A stretch of DNA of 64,000 bases from Leishmania infantum JPCM5 (lineage: Eukaryota > Euglenozoa > Kinetoplastea > Trypanosomatida > Trypanosomatidae), in NCBI RefSeq assembly GCF_000002875.2, contig NC_009415.2:878001-942000 (forward strand), in the 5' to 3' direction. Positions within the stretch are counted from its first letter, which is position 1, and each line of letters opens with the position of its first letter. Below, piece by piece: positions 35,016 through 47,183 of the stretch. The notes under the pieces were generated by a model, which saw only the letters and a list, made by a program, of their open reading frames with translations, was not told the DNA's origin and made no database searches. Position numbers and translations under genes: made by a program.

Positions 35016-35117
35016 NNNNNNNNNNNNNNNNNNNNNNNNNNNNNNNNNNNNNNNNNNNNNNNNNNNNNNNNNNNNNNNNNNNNNNNNNNNNNNNNNNNNN
35101 NNNNNNNNNNNNNNNNN
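35016..35117. other. assembly gap (102 N)
   Basis: A run of 102 undetermined bases that interrupts the M20 peptidase after residue 221. About 250 codons (roughly 750 bp) of that gene are missing, so the real gap must be much larger than 102 bases. Collapsed tandem copies would explain this. Confidence 0.97.
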
Positions 35118-35780
35118 CAGTGTCTGCACCGTCAGCTCGCCGATCGCAACGCCGCGCAGCGACGTCGTGAGCCACACCTGCGAGTAGTTCATGCTGCCGC
35201 TGTCCAGGCACACCATGAGGTCCACCTTGCCGATGCGCTCCTTGCAGCGCTCCATGTAGTAGCCCAGGTCCGGGCTGCCGGACTCCTCGCCGGCCTCGAT
35301 CGTGATCACGACACGGCCGTGCGGGATGCCGTGGCGCTGCAGCGACGAGATGGCGGTGACGGCGGCAAAGAGCGCGTAGCCGTCATCGGCGCCACCGCGG
35401 CCGTACAGCTTGCCATCGCGCACGACCGCCTTGTGGGGGTCGAGACCCTCCGCCCACGGGCGGAGAGGCGGCTGCTTGTCCATGTGGCCGTACATAAGCA
35501 CCGTGTTCTTGGTCGGCTCGGTGCCGGCGATCTCGACGAGGAGGAACGGCGTGCGGCCATCCGCGGTGATAAAGTCGTACGTGAGCCCCTGCACGTTCTG
35601 CGCATTCATCCAATCAATGAGGATGCCAAAGGCTTTCTCCTGCAGGCCATTGGTGGCCCACTCCGGATCGAACTGCGGGCTCTGGTTCGGTACCTCGATG
35701 TAGGCCGAGATGGCCGGTACGATCGTCTTATCCCACTCGGACTCCACCGTCTGCCTCACCTGGGCCCAGACAGCGGACAT
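35118..35780 (-). CDS. M20-family metallopeptidase (cytosolic dipeptidase-like), 3' part lost in gap
   Basis: The first 221 residues are present, starting MSAVWAQVRQ at 35780; the rest falls in the N gap. Family members of this type run about 450-480 residues. Visible M20 metal-site motifs: G-H99-M-D101-K-Q-P (first zinc ligand with the catalytic-site Asp), G-G-A-D132-D-G (bridging Asp), E165-E166 in EAGEESGSPD (catalytic Glu and next ligand), and D193 in CLDSG. Missing are the dimerisation domain's remainder and the last His ligand. The family hydrolyses dipeptides or removes acyl groups from amino acids, usually with two Zn or Mn ions in the cytosol. The start matches the family's usual short N-terminus. 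It lies directly downstream of ubiquitin-L40 in the transcription unit. The break is an assembly effect, not a pseudogene sign. Confidence 0.93.
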
Positions 35781-36501
35781 GGTGGCGAAGGTGCAGAAAG
35801 AAGAGAGAGCGGTGAGCAGAGGTGGAAGGACAGCGGCAACACAGAGAGAGAGGGAGAGAGGGTCTGCGCGGAGAGGAGGATGGAAAAGCACGATGATGGT
35901 CGATAGGCGATGAAGCTAGAGGAAAAACAAAAGGATGCGTCTGTGTGGGTGGAGAGGGGAGGGGATGAGCTTGTGTGGTCAGCGTCTGTGACGCTCGGAG
36001 CAGGTGCAAGAGCACAGGGCGTAGGGCGAAGCAGAGAGCGAGAGGGGGACGAATGCGCGGTGGAGAACGGGTCATGTGAGAGCGGAGGAGCTCGGATGGG
36101 GAGGGGGAGATGCGGGGAGAGAGTGACGCTTTACACACCTCATACGACAGCGGGTGGCGAGGCGCTGCAGCACGACGCGCCACTTACGCAGCCGAGCCGC
36201 CAGCACGGCACAGAGTCGCTAGTCGGTAGAGCAGCGTGCGTGAAAGCTTCAGGGGCGCTTTCTCCTTTTCTCGCTGCGCGCTCTCGCTCCTGCCACCACC
36301 CGCAACGAGAGTCCTACGACCCCCCTTGCGGCGCGCACTCAGAAGTAGCCGCCCAGTGCAGATGATCGTGCATTCTCCGTCAGGGAAGTGGTAAATCACA
36401 AATGAGAAAGATGAAAGGACATTGCCAGAGGAGGGGGCAGCGCGTGCGGGCGCACACAAGCGGGTGGCCGCTCATGCCTGCCGTGGCACAGCCATCGCCG
36501 C
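35781..36501. other. intergenic between ubiquitin-L40 and the M20 gene
   Basis: About 720 bp without a gene. The minus strand just upstream of the M20 start is pyrimidine-rich (35790-35880 and 35925-36130), fitting the trans-splice region. Confidence 0.55.
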
Positions 36502-38154
<1,653 letters not shown>

Positions 38155-38545
38155 CTCCACGCCGGTCACAGGCCCCCATCGCGTGGTGCGAAGCAGCCCT
38201 GCACACACGCGTTACAGCCGTGCACCGACTCAGTCACCTGAGCGTGGCCGCTGCCTCACACTCTGCCCGCCCGCCTCACAGCCACGCTGACACCTTGCCC
38301 ATCACGTGGATGGCACAAGCGTTTTCGCCATCGCAGGTTGCTCTGGCCCCGCTACGTCGTAGGCACTAGGCCATGCCACCACCAGAGGTGGCTCGGCATT
38401 GGCAGGGTGAGGTATGGGGATACGTGGCTTTCCCGCCGAGCGTCGGTGTACCGAGCCCTGAGATGCCACGCACCGAGGGGTGTGTGCCCCCTTCCCCCAC
38501 CTGTTATGAATGTTCGACCCGGAGCACGAAAGGCATCGAGAACAC
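38155..38545 (-). repeat. SIDER-like degenerate retroposon, copy 2
   Basis: Homologous to copy 1 (830-1235), same orientation, and to copy 3 (55128-55545), inverted. It keeps the blocks gtggtgcgaagcagcc, ctgagcgtggccgctgcc and ggccatgccaccaccagagg. Its right end (38427-38480, gtgtaccgagccctgagatg) matches the head of the long repeats at 45124 and 57162, so all belong to one retroposon lineage. SIDER identity is inferred from knowledge of Leishmania. Confidence 0.68.
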
Positions 38546-38973
38546 CCACGGGGAGGAGAGTAAAACAAGAAGCATGGTGATAGCACCGCTACACCAACAG
38601 CCCGAGGCACAGGGATGCCAACTTCCCAGCCGCACACAGAGCCGCATGAAGGCAGGCTTTTCTCGCACGGTACACACGTGCACAAGGGAGATGCAGCGAA
38701 GCAGAGGAGTGGCACATGCCGTACATGCGAATGGGTGAAAGCGTGGGAGAGTATGAAGTCGAGGGGAGACACCGAAACAGACACAAACGTCGGCGACAAC
38801 AAGCGCTGCTCCGTCTTTCCTCAAGGCATTCGCGTGCCCGTATCATGGAGAAACGAGCAAGTGAGCGAGCGAGTGGGAGAGGGGCTCTCCTCCCTCCCTC
38901 TCCGCCTGCATACGCCACCACGCAGACACGGTCGATCAATCGTGCGCACACGACCACAACAAACGAAGGAGAA

Positions 38974-39004
<31 letters not shown>

Positions 39005-39313
39005 AAATCATGCACAGACGCCGGAGCAGCCGAAGTTTTTCCGTGGGCGAGAGAACGAGCAGGAATGAAATGGGCTTCCGACAGACAGACAGAGACCGCG
39101 TGAGGGACAGGACGGGTCGCGAAGGAGGAATGCATGAGATCAAGACGAAGGCCCAAGGAAGTACGGGCAAAGCCTCTCTCCCAAAGAAAAAAAAACGAGA
39201 GCATCATCAAGGAAAACGCCATCACACTCAGCTGTGCCCCTCCCGCCTCCCAGGATGAAGGTTTGCAAGAGTGTGAGATTATGAAAACAACCAGGCGTTT
39301 TATTCTTCTCCCG
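38546..39313. other. intergenic with (AC)n
   Basis: (AC)n microsatellite at 38974-39000; purine-rich + strand; no gene seen. Confidence 0.55.
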
Positions 39314-39664
39314 TCTTTGCCGTGCCATGCGCCCACAGACCGGCCAAGCACGTATACACACGCACACACACACAACACAGCACCACCACTCATCTACTTC
39401 TATTGCACCACGGCTACATTCTGGCCGCCTAGGACGAGCCCGTCCTGTCCTTCCCCCGTCCCCTCTTCCCATGTGTACCGTCCCACCGGCACCACGCGGA
39501 CCTGGGTGGACTGCACGCCCTGATCCAGGCGAGCAGCGCCCAGAGCCCTGCTCCGGTGCGGAGGCGGTGACGTCTGTCGCGCGGGCAGCAGGGGGTGGCC
39601 CAGGCGCGTGCCGCACGAGCTCAGGGAGGCAGTTGGCGAGCCGCAGGCCAGGGCCCTCCGAGAC
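39314..39664 (-). repeat. truncated copy of the long interspersed repeat (tail end only)
   Basis: Matches the left 350 bp of the repeats at 44389-45233 and 56399-57271 without any indel from 39382 to 39664 (constant offset of 5049 to the first). The match stops abruptly at 39664, so the head half is absent. Relative to the minus-strand orientation this is a 5'-truncated copy, the form left by target-primed retroposition. Confidence 0.88.
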
Positions 39665-40062
39665 TCTGCATCTTATGAGCAAAGAGAGCCCCCCAAAAAA
39701 AAAACGAAAGTGAGCCATTAGAGCCGGTGGAAAACGTGCGAAGGTGGATTTCAAGGTGTTACAGTAGAGAAGAGTAGTGTAGTATCAAAACATCCAAGAG
39801 GGGATGGGGGCATGAGCGAAGGAGTGGGGGGGAGGTGACAGAGGCGACGAAGGATGCCCTACTGCGCTTGCTTGGATGTTCCATGGGAGGCGGCGAAGTG
39901 GAAACTTTCAATTATTGAACGTCCCCGCCCCCGATCGAAAAAAAAATAAAAATCAATTGGCCATCTGACGAGACGGGCTACACTTACACATACACAGGCA
40001 CATTACTCATGCGCATGCACGTCTTCGCCGCTGAAAAGAGCTGCTCCTCTTTTGCACCTCCC
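39665..40062. other. 3' flank of the 913-residue gene
   Basis: About 400 bp, A-rich in places (39940-39960); no gene seen. Confidence 0.5.
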
Positions 40063-42804
40063 CTAGAGCCGCGTCATTGCCTCACCCCAGAATCCGTGTC
40101 GACTCAGCAGGTGATCCAGCGGGTCACACTCCGTCGCCAGAGCAGCGTAGTTCATCGACTGTAGATCGTTTTGTGCGTCGCTGCTTCCGCGCTGGTGCGG
40201 TAACAGACCATTTTTCCTACACTTCTGCTTGCGCTGCACCGCGCGGCCTCGCCCCCCCGCACCGGGGCCGGCCCGCAGGCTTGCCATGTATGGAGCAAAC
40301 GCACGGTAAAGTCTCGCATTCTGCTGTGCCTTCCTCTTGTGGAGGTTGAGCTTGCGTTTCCGAGCGACAGTGGCGTACACGGTATCATCAGCGGGAGCAG
40401 CCGTTCGCGGAGGCTCCACGGCCGGGTAGTTATGCGCCGAAGCCCATTCCTCGTCCTCACCCAGGCCCGTAAGCGTCATGTCCTCGCGGTCACTGGTTGC
40501 CGCGGATGTGTTTTCTCGCTGCAGCGACAGCGCTTGTTGGCGCACCTGCTGTATGGGAGAAGCGGCTGCCTCGACCTCGGCAAGGCCTATGCGTTTCTGT
40601 TGGCTGCTTCCCAACAATTTGCTAGTCGGCCGCTGTGGGGAGCGCTGTGGTGGCCGGCGAGGTCGTTGAAACTGACGAAGTGTGGGCCTGGGGCGGACAG
40701 GGACTAACGGGTCGAGCAACTCAAAAACGACACGGCGCTTGGCCGGGGGCACCGGTGCCCGCCATTTGTTTGCCTTGAGGCCGCCCACCGGCCGCACGCA
40801 CGACGGCTTCGCGCGTTCCAGCCCTGGAAGGAAAATCCCACTGCCACCATGCATGTAGGCGTTTGTTACCTCTGTTGCAGCGTAGGTCTGACCTTCGTCG
40901 TGGTACGCGACATCATACGTGTGCACGTAGGGCACAGGGCGTTGCTGTTGCTGCCCAGATGCATAATACGGATGTTGAGCCGCGGCGCAGACAGCCGACC
41001 AGGTGAGCGCAGGAAGATGAGCTGGTGCGGCAGTCCATCTGTCGCCACTGCGAGTGTAGACCGCACTCGGAGAATATGGCGCCGCAACGGAGGGGGCGTT
41101 GGGCTGCACCTTGAGATCAGCACGGTTTCTCTCCAGCACCTCGCCAAGGGTTGGCGTGGCGGCACTGAGCGCCTCGCGCCGAGATGAAGCCGAGGGGGAG
41201 TGTTGTGCTGCCGACTCTGGCGTTCGAGCAGCTTGCTCACGGAGTGGCCACTGATGGCCGTCCGCGCAGCTACGGTCGTTGTCTGCTGCATGACCGATAA
41301 GGCGTCCCTCTGCCGCCGACGCCATTTTCGGTCTGTTCGCATGAGTGAAAGAGCCACAAGTGCTACTAAGCCAGCACTGCAATACGTGTCGCTCTTCGTC
41401 GCTCTTTTCTCCCATGTGAGCAGAGCCCAATGAAGCCTCACCGTGTGACGAGCGGGATCGTGAGGTTTCCTGCTTCTTATGCGGCGTCGTTGTTGATGGG
41501 AGACGGCAAGGTGCTCCAGGCACACGAGCCTGCGCCACAGGTGTCCTCGCTGATGGAGCGCGGTGCGACCGTGCCATCGAGTTGCCTTTGACCGAGCACG
41601 CTTCGCCTGGTCTCAGCCACTCACAGAGCGGCGGCGCAATCCAGACAACCGACAGGTCGCATGAAGAGCTCATACGACGGATGGGCCGGTGCCGCTCATC
41701 AACCCTAGTTACGTCGTCGGCGTACCCGACCGAGCTGCCCGGCACGCTCCCGGGGTAGTTGATGCGACTGCCAGTCAGGCTTCGAAAGGACTCGACCGTG
41801 CGCACACTCTGGGGTTGGGCGCTGCAGCTCTTGAATGATGGCTTGGCCGTTATGATGCTTGTAGGGTGAGAGCTAAGCGGCGAAGAAACCCTTGAAGACT
41901 GCCGGCAAGAGGGCTGGCCTCTAGACTCCAGCATTGGCACCCGTATCGCTGCTGCCGCCGCCGCCGTGTCAGGATAGCCGGTGCCGCCGGTGAAGCTTGG
42001 GGAATAATCGCCTTTACCATTGGGGTGGTCTTTGCCCTCGTCCAGAGGGGTATCCTGCAGAGTGTCGAGTGGCTGCAGCACAACCGCGGAGGACTCTCGC
42101 AGGCCCACAACTGCGCCCCCGCAGGCGGCGGCGGAGAGGTCAGTATCGCGGTCCTCTTCGGTGGCTTGCTGACGTGCACCCTTGCAGGAGAGCAGAGACG
42201 TCGAGTTGTCATTGCACACCTTCTGCGATGCAGCACCTGAGGAGACGCCGGAGGCAGAGTGATGCTGCAAGGTGCTGCTGCTGCTGTTGTGCGATGCAGC
42301 CAGTCGCTTGCACAGCTGCTCGTCGGCAGCGGTGAGTTGCTTCTTTGTCGACCGCGACGACGGCGCGAGGCCGCGGTAGACCGATTCATTGCGAGGCCGC
42401 GCGACGCGGCGGTACCCCACCATGCCGCCGACGTCGACAGTTTGTAGTCGGCGATGCTTTTCACCCTCCAACACGTCTTGTAGGGCGCCTTTCGACAGCT
42501 GCGGTTGCAGGTTTCCCTCGGATGCTGGCGGCCGCTCCATGGGGTTCTTGATAGAATCGGTAGCAGCAACCGCTGTAACACTGTCGGCCACGCCTCCGTT
42601 GCCGAGCAGCATCGGTGTCGGAGGAAGGTGAAGACTCTCTCCTTTGAGAAAGTCGAAGAAGGTCGAAAGCCCGTTGCCGTCCCACGGGGCCACGCTGCTC
42701 GTGATCGTCTGTACGCTCTGATCAATGATGACTGCCGAAACACTAGCAACAAAAAGCGAAATGGTGTGACGATCCGCACGAGGGGGTATGACGTACTTAC
42801 ACAA
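40063..42804 (-). CDS. hypothetical protein, 913 residues, low-complexity
   Basis: I do not recognise this protein. The frame is open from 42804 to a stop at 40063 with codon use typical of the neighbouring genes. The first Met gives MCKYVIPPRADRH; a later Met could be the true start, for example before LLGNGGVADS. It is Ser/Pro/Arg/Gln-rich throughout and probably largely disordered. A basic block near the C-terminus (ARKRKLNLHKRKAQQNARL, followed by RKQKCRKNG) could be a nuclear or nucleolar targeting signal or nucleic-acid contact (inference). The C-terminus (DPLDHLLSRHGFWGEAMTRL) is more ordered in appearance. There is no transmembrane segment beyond a weak hydrophobic patch at residues 15-27 and no catalytic motif. 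It sits upstream of ubiquitin-L40 in the same unit. Confidence 0.82.
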   Translation of the reverse strand: MCKYVIPPRADRHTISLFVASVSAVIIDQSVQTITSSVAPWDGNGLSTFFDFLKGESLHLPPTPMLLGNGGVADSVTAVAATDSIKNPMERPPASEGNLQPQLSKGALQDVLEGEKHRRLQTVDVGGMVGYRRVARPRNESVYRGLAPSSRSTKKQLTAADEQLCKRLAASHNSSSSTLQHHSASGVSSGAASQKVCNDNSTSLLSCKGARQQATEEDRDTDLSAAACGGAVVGLRESSAVVLQPLDTLQDTPLDEGKDHPNGKGDYSPSFTGGTGYPDTAAAAAAIRVPMLESRGQPSCRQSSRVSSPLSSHPTSIITAKPSFKSCSAQPQSVRTVESFRSLTGSRINYPGSVPGSSVGYADDVTRVDERHRPIRRMSSSCDLSVVWIAPPLCEWLRPGEACSVKGNSMARSHRAPSARTPVAQARVPGAPCRLPSTTTPHKKQETSRSRSSHGEASLGSAHMGEKSDEERHVLQCWLSSTCGSFTHANRPKMASAAEGRLIGHAADNDRSCADGHQWPLREQAARTPESAAQHSPSASSRREALSAATPTLGEVLERNRADLKVQPNAPSVAAPYSPSAVYTRSGDRWTAAPAHLPALTWSAVCAAAQHPYYASGQQQQRPVPYVHTYDVAYHDEGQTYAATEVTNAYMHGGSGIFLPGLERAKPSCVRPVGGLKANKWRAPVPPAKRRVVFELLDPLVPVRPRPTLRQFQRPRRPPQRSPQRPTSKLLGSSQQKRIGLAEVEAAASPIQQVRQQALSLQRENTSAATSDREDMTLTGLGEDEEWASAHNYPAVEPPRTAAPADDTVYATVARKRKLNLHKRKAQQNARLYRAFAPYMASLRAGPGAGGRGRAVQRKQKCRKNGLLPHQRGSSDAQNDLQSMNYAALATECDPLDHLLSRHGFWGEAMTRL

Positions 42805-43686
42805 TCACCCCGGCGCTTGTGCACAGGCGGGTGGTGGTGGTGAATGGAGGCAGAGCAACAGGGAGATGTGCTGTCTTTGTATAATAAATCAGGTGCAAGC
42901 GGCCACGTGACACAGATGCCGGCACACCTGGCAGTTCTCTCCCTCTTTATTTGTCTCTTGTTCCCTCTGCCTCTACCTTTTGATCACAAATACGCAACAC
43001 CACAAGAGCGAGGGAGGGATGGAGGGGGGGTCCGAGAGCACCGCCAGCGATGGCAGGTGAGTGAAGGGGGGGTACAAGATAAAAAGATACACAGACAGAG
43101 ATGATGACGCTAGATCATGCAACGTAAAAGGGGAAGTACAAGGAGACAGACAGAGACACGAGTGAGGTTCCAAACAAAGAAAGAAGTGGAAAAGAGAAGA
43201 GGGGCCAAAACGCACAAATCAGAAAGGAGAACGAGCAGAGGGATCGAGTACCTGGAGAAGATGGTCGAGCGCGCGCAGGTGTGGTACACGCGAAAACTCA
43301 GAAGTATACTCGAAATTCGAGGATGATAAGTGCGCCAGTCTGCGTGTGCGACAACTACTGGGGACCTGCTGGGAGCTGTGCTTTGGCTGTAGAGGGTGCC
43401 AGGAGAGCAGACGATGGATGAGCACGCATGTGAGTGGCGCATCCGCCGCCACCGCCATTACCGATTTGACGTGGTTACACGTCACACCACACACACAGGG
43501 AGGTGCGATGTTGAGGAGACGACAAGAGAGACATAATGAGGTAAGTGACGAGTAGAGGGAGGGTGGAGGCAAGTGAAAATCACGGATGGGCGGCAGGAAT
43601 GCACTGATGCCTTCACAAATGCAGGAAGAAGATCAGCACGCACTATACAGTGCGCGTGAAGGTCCACTCCTCTTGGTCTCCTGTGC
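42805..43686. other. intergenic upstream of the 913-residue gene
   Basis: No gene supported. Pyrimidine-rich minus strand (42930-43230) should contain the splice acceptor for the 913-residue protein. Confidence 0.5.
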
Positions 43687-44052
43687 TCAACGAAGAGAGG
43701 GCCCTCCGTGGTGGAGAATGAGCAGCACATCCTCACCTGCACGACGCTCTCCGACCGGGAAAGGCATGCGACCGAGCGCGGACCGGGGATCAGCAGGGTG
43801 GATATTGTAGTTTGGTGATCCTCGTTGCAGCAGCAGAAAAGGCAACGAAAAGATAGAGAGGTACAGACACCCGAGCGCACGCCCAAGACAGCCGTGCACT
43901 GCCCCACTTGAGCCATACATACCGCCATCGATGTGCTTGGTTCGTGCACATCCGAAGACAAAGCCGACAGAAACAGAAGTAAGCGCTGTGCCCCACCGAC
44001 CCACCCGATTCCCTGACGCAGACATACCGGCGTGCAGAGCAGTGAGTTCCAT
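43687..44052 (-). CDS. possible small membrane protein (121 residues)
   Basis: Candidate only. From a Met at 44052 (MELTALHAGMSAS) the frame is open to a TGA at 43687. Gly/Ser/Ala-rich segments (TSVSVGFVFGCARTKH, then GGMYGSSGAVHGCLGRALG) are followed by a hydrophobic stretch (CLYLSIFSLPFLLLQRG) at about residues 68-85. Third codon positions are mixed and the composition is less repetitive than that of the surrounding DNA, which argues for coding. The glycine-rich helical look recalls small mitochondrial inner-membrane proteins, but no family motif can be claimed. It fills an otherwise 4.4-kb gap. It may be spurious. Confidence 0.38.
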   Translation of the reverse strand: MELTALHAGMSASGNRVGRWGTALTSVSVGFVFGCARTKHIDGGMYGSSGAVHGCLGRALGCLYLSIFSLPFLLLQRGSPNYNIHPADPRSALGRMPFPVGERRAGEDVLLILHHGGPSLR

Positions 44053-44388
44053 CGCCTGAGCCCCTCCACTCCTCACAATATACGTGCCTATATAGAGAGA
44101 AGGGACACCAATTCGCGCTGGTTCGTGCTTCTGTTCAAACGTGCGCTTCACCGCCGCCCAACGGCATCGCTTCGCACGTGCGCCCCGCCGCTTCCCCATC
44201 TCTTACTGAAACCACAACCATAAGCCAACGAAACCCCGACAGGCATGCAAGGGGGGGGGGAGCGAGCGAGCGGCCCACCTCGACGTGCCCGCGAGCGATG
44301 CGAGAGGCGAGACGAATGCATACTGCACAGCACGTCTGCGAGCCGTGAGGACGTTTTGCTCGAACGCCTCGCCGCACCCACACGAACC
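44053..44388. other. intergenic between the candidate small gene and the long repeat
   Basis: About 335 bp; nothing recognised. Confidence 0.4.
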
Positions 44389-45233
44389 AGCCAAACACGT
44401 ATACACACGCACACACACACACAACACAGCACCACCACTCATCTACTTCTATTGCACCACGGCTACATTCTGGCCGCCTAGGACGAGCCCGTCCTGTCCT
44501 TCCCCCGTCCCCTCTTCCCATGTGTACCGTCCCACCGGCACCACGCGGACCTGGGTGGACTGCACGCCCTGATCCAGGCGAGCAGCGCCCAGAGCCCTGC
44601 TCCGGTGCGGAGGCGGTGACGTCTGTCGCGCGGGCAGCAGGGGGTGGCCCAGGCGCGTGCCGCACGAGCTCAGGGAGGCAGTTGGCGAGCCGCAGGCCAG
44701 GGCCCTCCGAGACCCCGCGCTCTGCTTGCATGCCACGCTTCGCTCTCAGTCGCTTCAGGCCGCGGTATGCCGTGGCGTGATGTGTATGCGCATGGGCGTC
44801 TGAGCGGCTCGCTGGTGCAGGTTCGGGGTGCTCCCCTCACGCTTCCGGCGTCTGCGCCTCACCAGTCCGCCCGGCCGGGCGTAGATGCCGCATGCTTTGC
44901 AAGCACGCACTGTGGGGCTGGTGACTATGGACCGCATCGCCCCACGTGTGTCGAATCGCTGACACGGTCCGTCGCGGGAGGGCACAAACGCGATCGTGAC
45001 CTGCGTCTCCCCGGTGAAGCGCCGGCCCAGACCTGTCCGGCCGACACCACGAGGCCGCGGCCGTACCCGACGGCAGGCTGCAGGCTCTTTGGCCCCCCCT
45101 TTCCCCCTACACACGGCGTGTGCGTACCAGACCCTGTGGTATCATGCACTGAGGTGGCTGGCAGCACGAGGCAGAGAGGGCCCCACACGACAACAGACCC
45201 AGAAGAGGGCACCCAACAGGCACCAAGGCAACG
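44389..45233 (-). repeat. long interspersed repeat, copy a
   Basis: About 845 bp, matching 56399-57271 at a constant offset of 12038 with no indel and no mismatch that I noticed. Its right end (45121-45180, gcgtaccagaccctgtgg...) resembles the head of the SIDER-like copies; its left end is a (CA)-rich tail beside a conserved cacgtata. In the minus orientation it runs head to TG-rich tail. Open frames of 119-198 codons occur on both strands but none looks like a protein family I know. Likely a retroposon of the SIDER/DIRE lineage (inference). Confidence 0.9.
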
Positions 45234-47183
45234 CATATGAACGCAAAGGGCGGACACGAGAATAGGCGAAAGTGATGCACCGCAGCCGAAACTGCTATCG
45301 AGCACGCAGGGGCGTGCCCTGTGAAACGGGCACGCGAGCGCACAACAGCGAGGAGGAGACGCGGCGGCAGTGGAGGAAAGCCTTATATACAAGAATACTG
45401 TGGGTGGAACACGTCAACGGCCGTTTTTTTTTTTGCGGGAGGGGAAGAGGGCGCCATGCACCGCACTTTCCCTTTGCCCTCGATGCCTTCCAACCACGGC
45501 GGTCACAGACGGAGTGGGCCAAAAAGGGAGATGAGCCGCACGTCAACATCGTATCGAGTGCCAGCGAGAGAGAGAAATGGAAAGAACAGCGAAAGTTACA
45601 CGGCGGCCGCCGAACGAGCCGGCGCATACGCCGCCGTCGCTCCGACTTCTGGGGCGGTGTGTGCACGATCACTCTGCTTGCACCGAGACCCGTGACGGCG
45701 GGAACAGGGTGCGTACCCCATACAAGAGCATACATGTGTGCATAGGTCCGTGCCTGTGCACGGACCAGAGCGCGGAGCCAGCCGTCCTTCCAGTTTCCTG
45801 TCGCACCGGGTGGAGACATGAAGGGGTGGGGCCTGGAAGGCGCATTGGCGTGTGGAATGCGGTTATCGCTCGCAGTGGGCAAAGGAATGTGAGAAGGAGC
45901 CCTCCGTTGTCCCTCCCTCCCTCCGTCGGGTCTTGTGGCACGTGCTTGTCCCGAGGAAGGCGAGCAAAGGATCCGCACAGACACGAAAAAGAAACCAATA
46001 ACGGAAAAACCTCCGCAGGGACCGGCGCGTACTCACTTGCTGGCGTAGGACGGAGAGCAGGTACGGAGGAGAGCGAGCCACAGTTGGCCGTCAGCACCTC
46101 TTGTTTACAGCGCATCCTTAACCACTGCGTACCTTCATCTCCCCATCACGCCGTATGCTGGCAGTTGAGTTCATAATAAGAGACCGCCAAGTGAAACGAA
46201 GTTGAGCGATGGGCCGTCGCAGTCGAAGAGATGACAATAAATAAAAGCAGCAACACAGAGACAAATAACGATCTGCAGCAACGCGGGCGGAGCCGCGATA
46301 CGGCCTCGATGCAACGAGGGGCAAGAGAGGAACAACAGCAAAGGAGGAAGTGATAGCACAGACGCACATACACACACACACACACACACATCGAGGGAGG
46401 CAGAGAAGCACAGAGGCGCCAGCAGAGACATCAACTCCCTCCTCCCCTCCTTCCCCGCACGAGACAAAAATAACAGTGCATCAACGAAAAAGAAACACGA
46501 GGGCAGATGGAGCGAGGTAGATAGAGAGTGGTATCGCTGTCGTCCCGTCTCCCTTCATCACGATGCGTAAGCCTGAATCATCTGCAGACAACGAGTAAGC
46601 ACTGAAAAAAAAAGAAAACGAACAGAAGCGCGCAGGCAACAACAACAAAAAAGAACAACGCGTCAAGGTAAAATGAAGCAGCACCGAAAAAAAAAAAGAA
46701 AGGAAAGCAACAGAGAAAGAGGGAGACACACATACATCTGCACCACACCCACCCACACGCCCACACACCACTCTTCCTTCCTCCTCCCCCCACGACCACC
46801 TCATCGAAGCCGCACGGCGAGAAAGCAAAGAGCAGCAATACTTATAAAACAAACAAACCAAAAAAGAGGGAGACGGAGGAGCGCATACAAAAAGGCCATC
46901 GTGACGGACGTGAGTGGCCTGAGGGAGGAGGAGGAGGGTGTGAGGGCTTAAGGGGAGCACCGCAAAAGGGTCGCTGAGGTGCCCGCAGGAGGCATCCTCC
47001 TCTCAACGTGCGCAGACACAGTGGAAGGCAAGCGAAGGAGAGGCGTGTGTGTATGGGGGGGGAGAGGTATACATGCGCAGCCAACCATCCCGCAGGCCGC
47101 ATCTGCTTCGCCTGCTATGGCCTCTTCCTGCAACAGACCCACACGCCCCCACACACTCTGATGCCCATCGCCGAGTCGTCACC
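45234..47183. other. intergenic downstream of the RING-CH gene
   Basis: About 1.95 kb without a supported gene. (AC)n at 46369-46390 and a long A/G-rich stretch (46580-46730). An open + frame over 45577-46176 lacks coding character and runs against the transcription direction. Confidence 0.5.

Noticed and set aside
41850..42824. 324-codon minus frame overlapping the 913-residue gene
   Set aside because: Alternative frame of the same strand; the 913-codon frame is much longer and has better composition.
44644..45240. 198-codon + frame, repeated at 56682-57374
   Set aside because: It lies wholly inside the long interspersed repeat; it is preserved in both copies only because the copies are identical. 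No family resemblance, and the minus strand is equally open.
45577..46176. 199-codon + frame
   Set aside because: Antisense to the transcription unit, with no recognisable sequence; it sits in a long intergenic region with both strands open.
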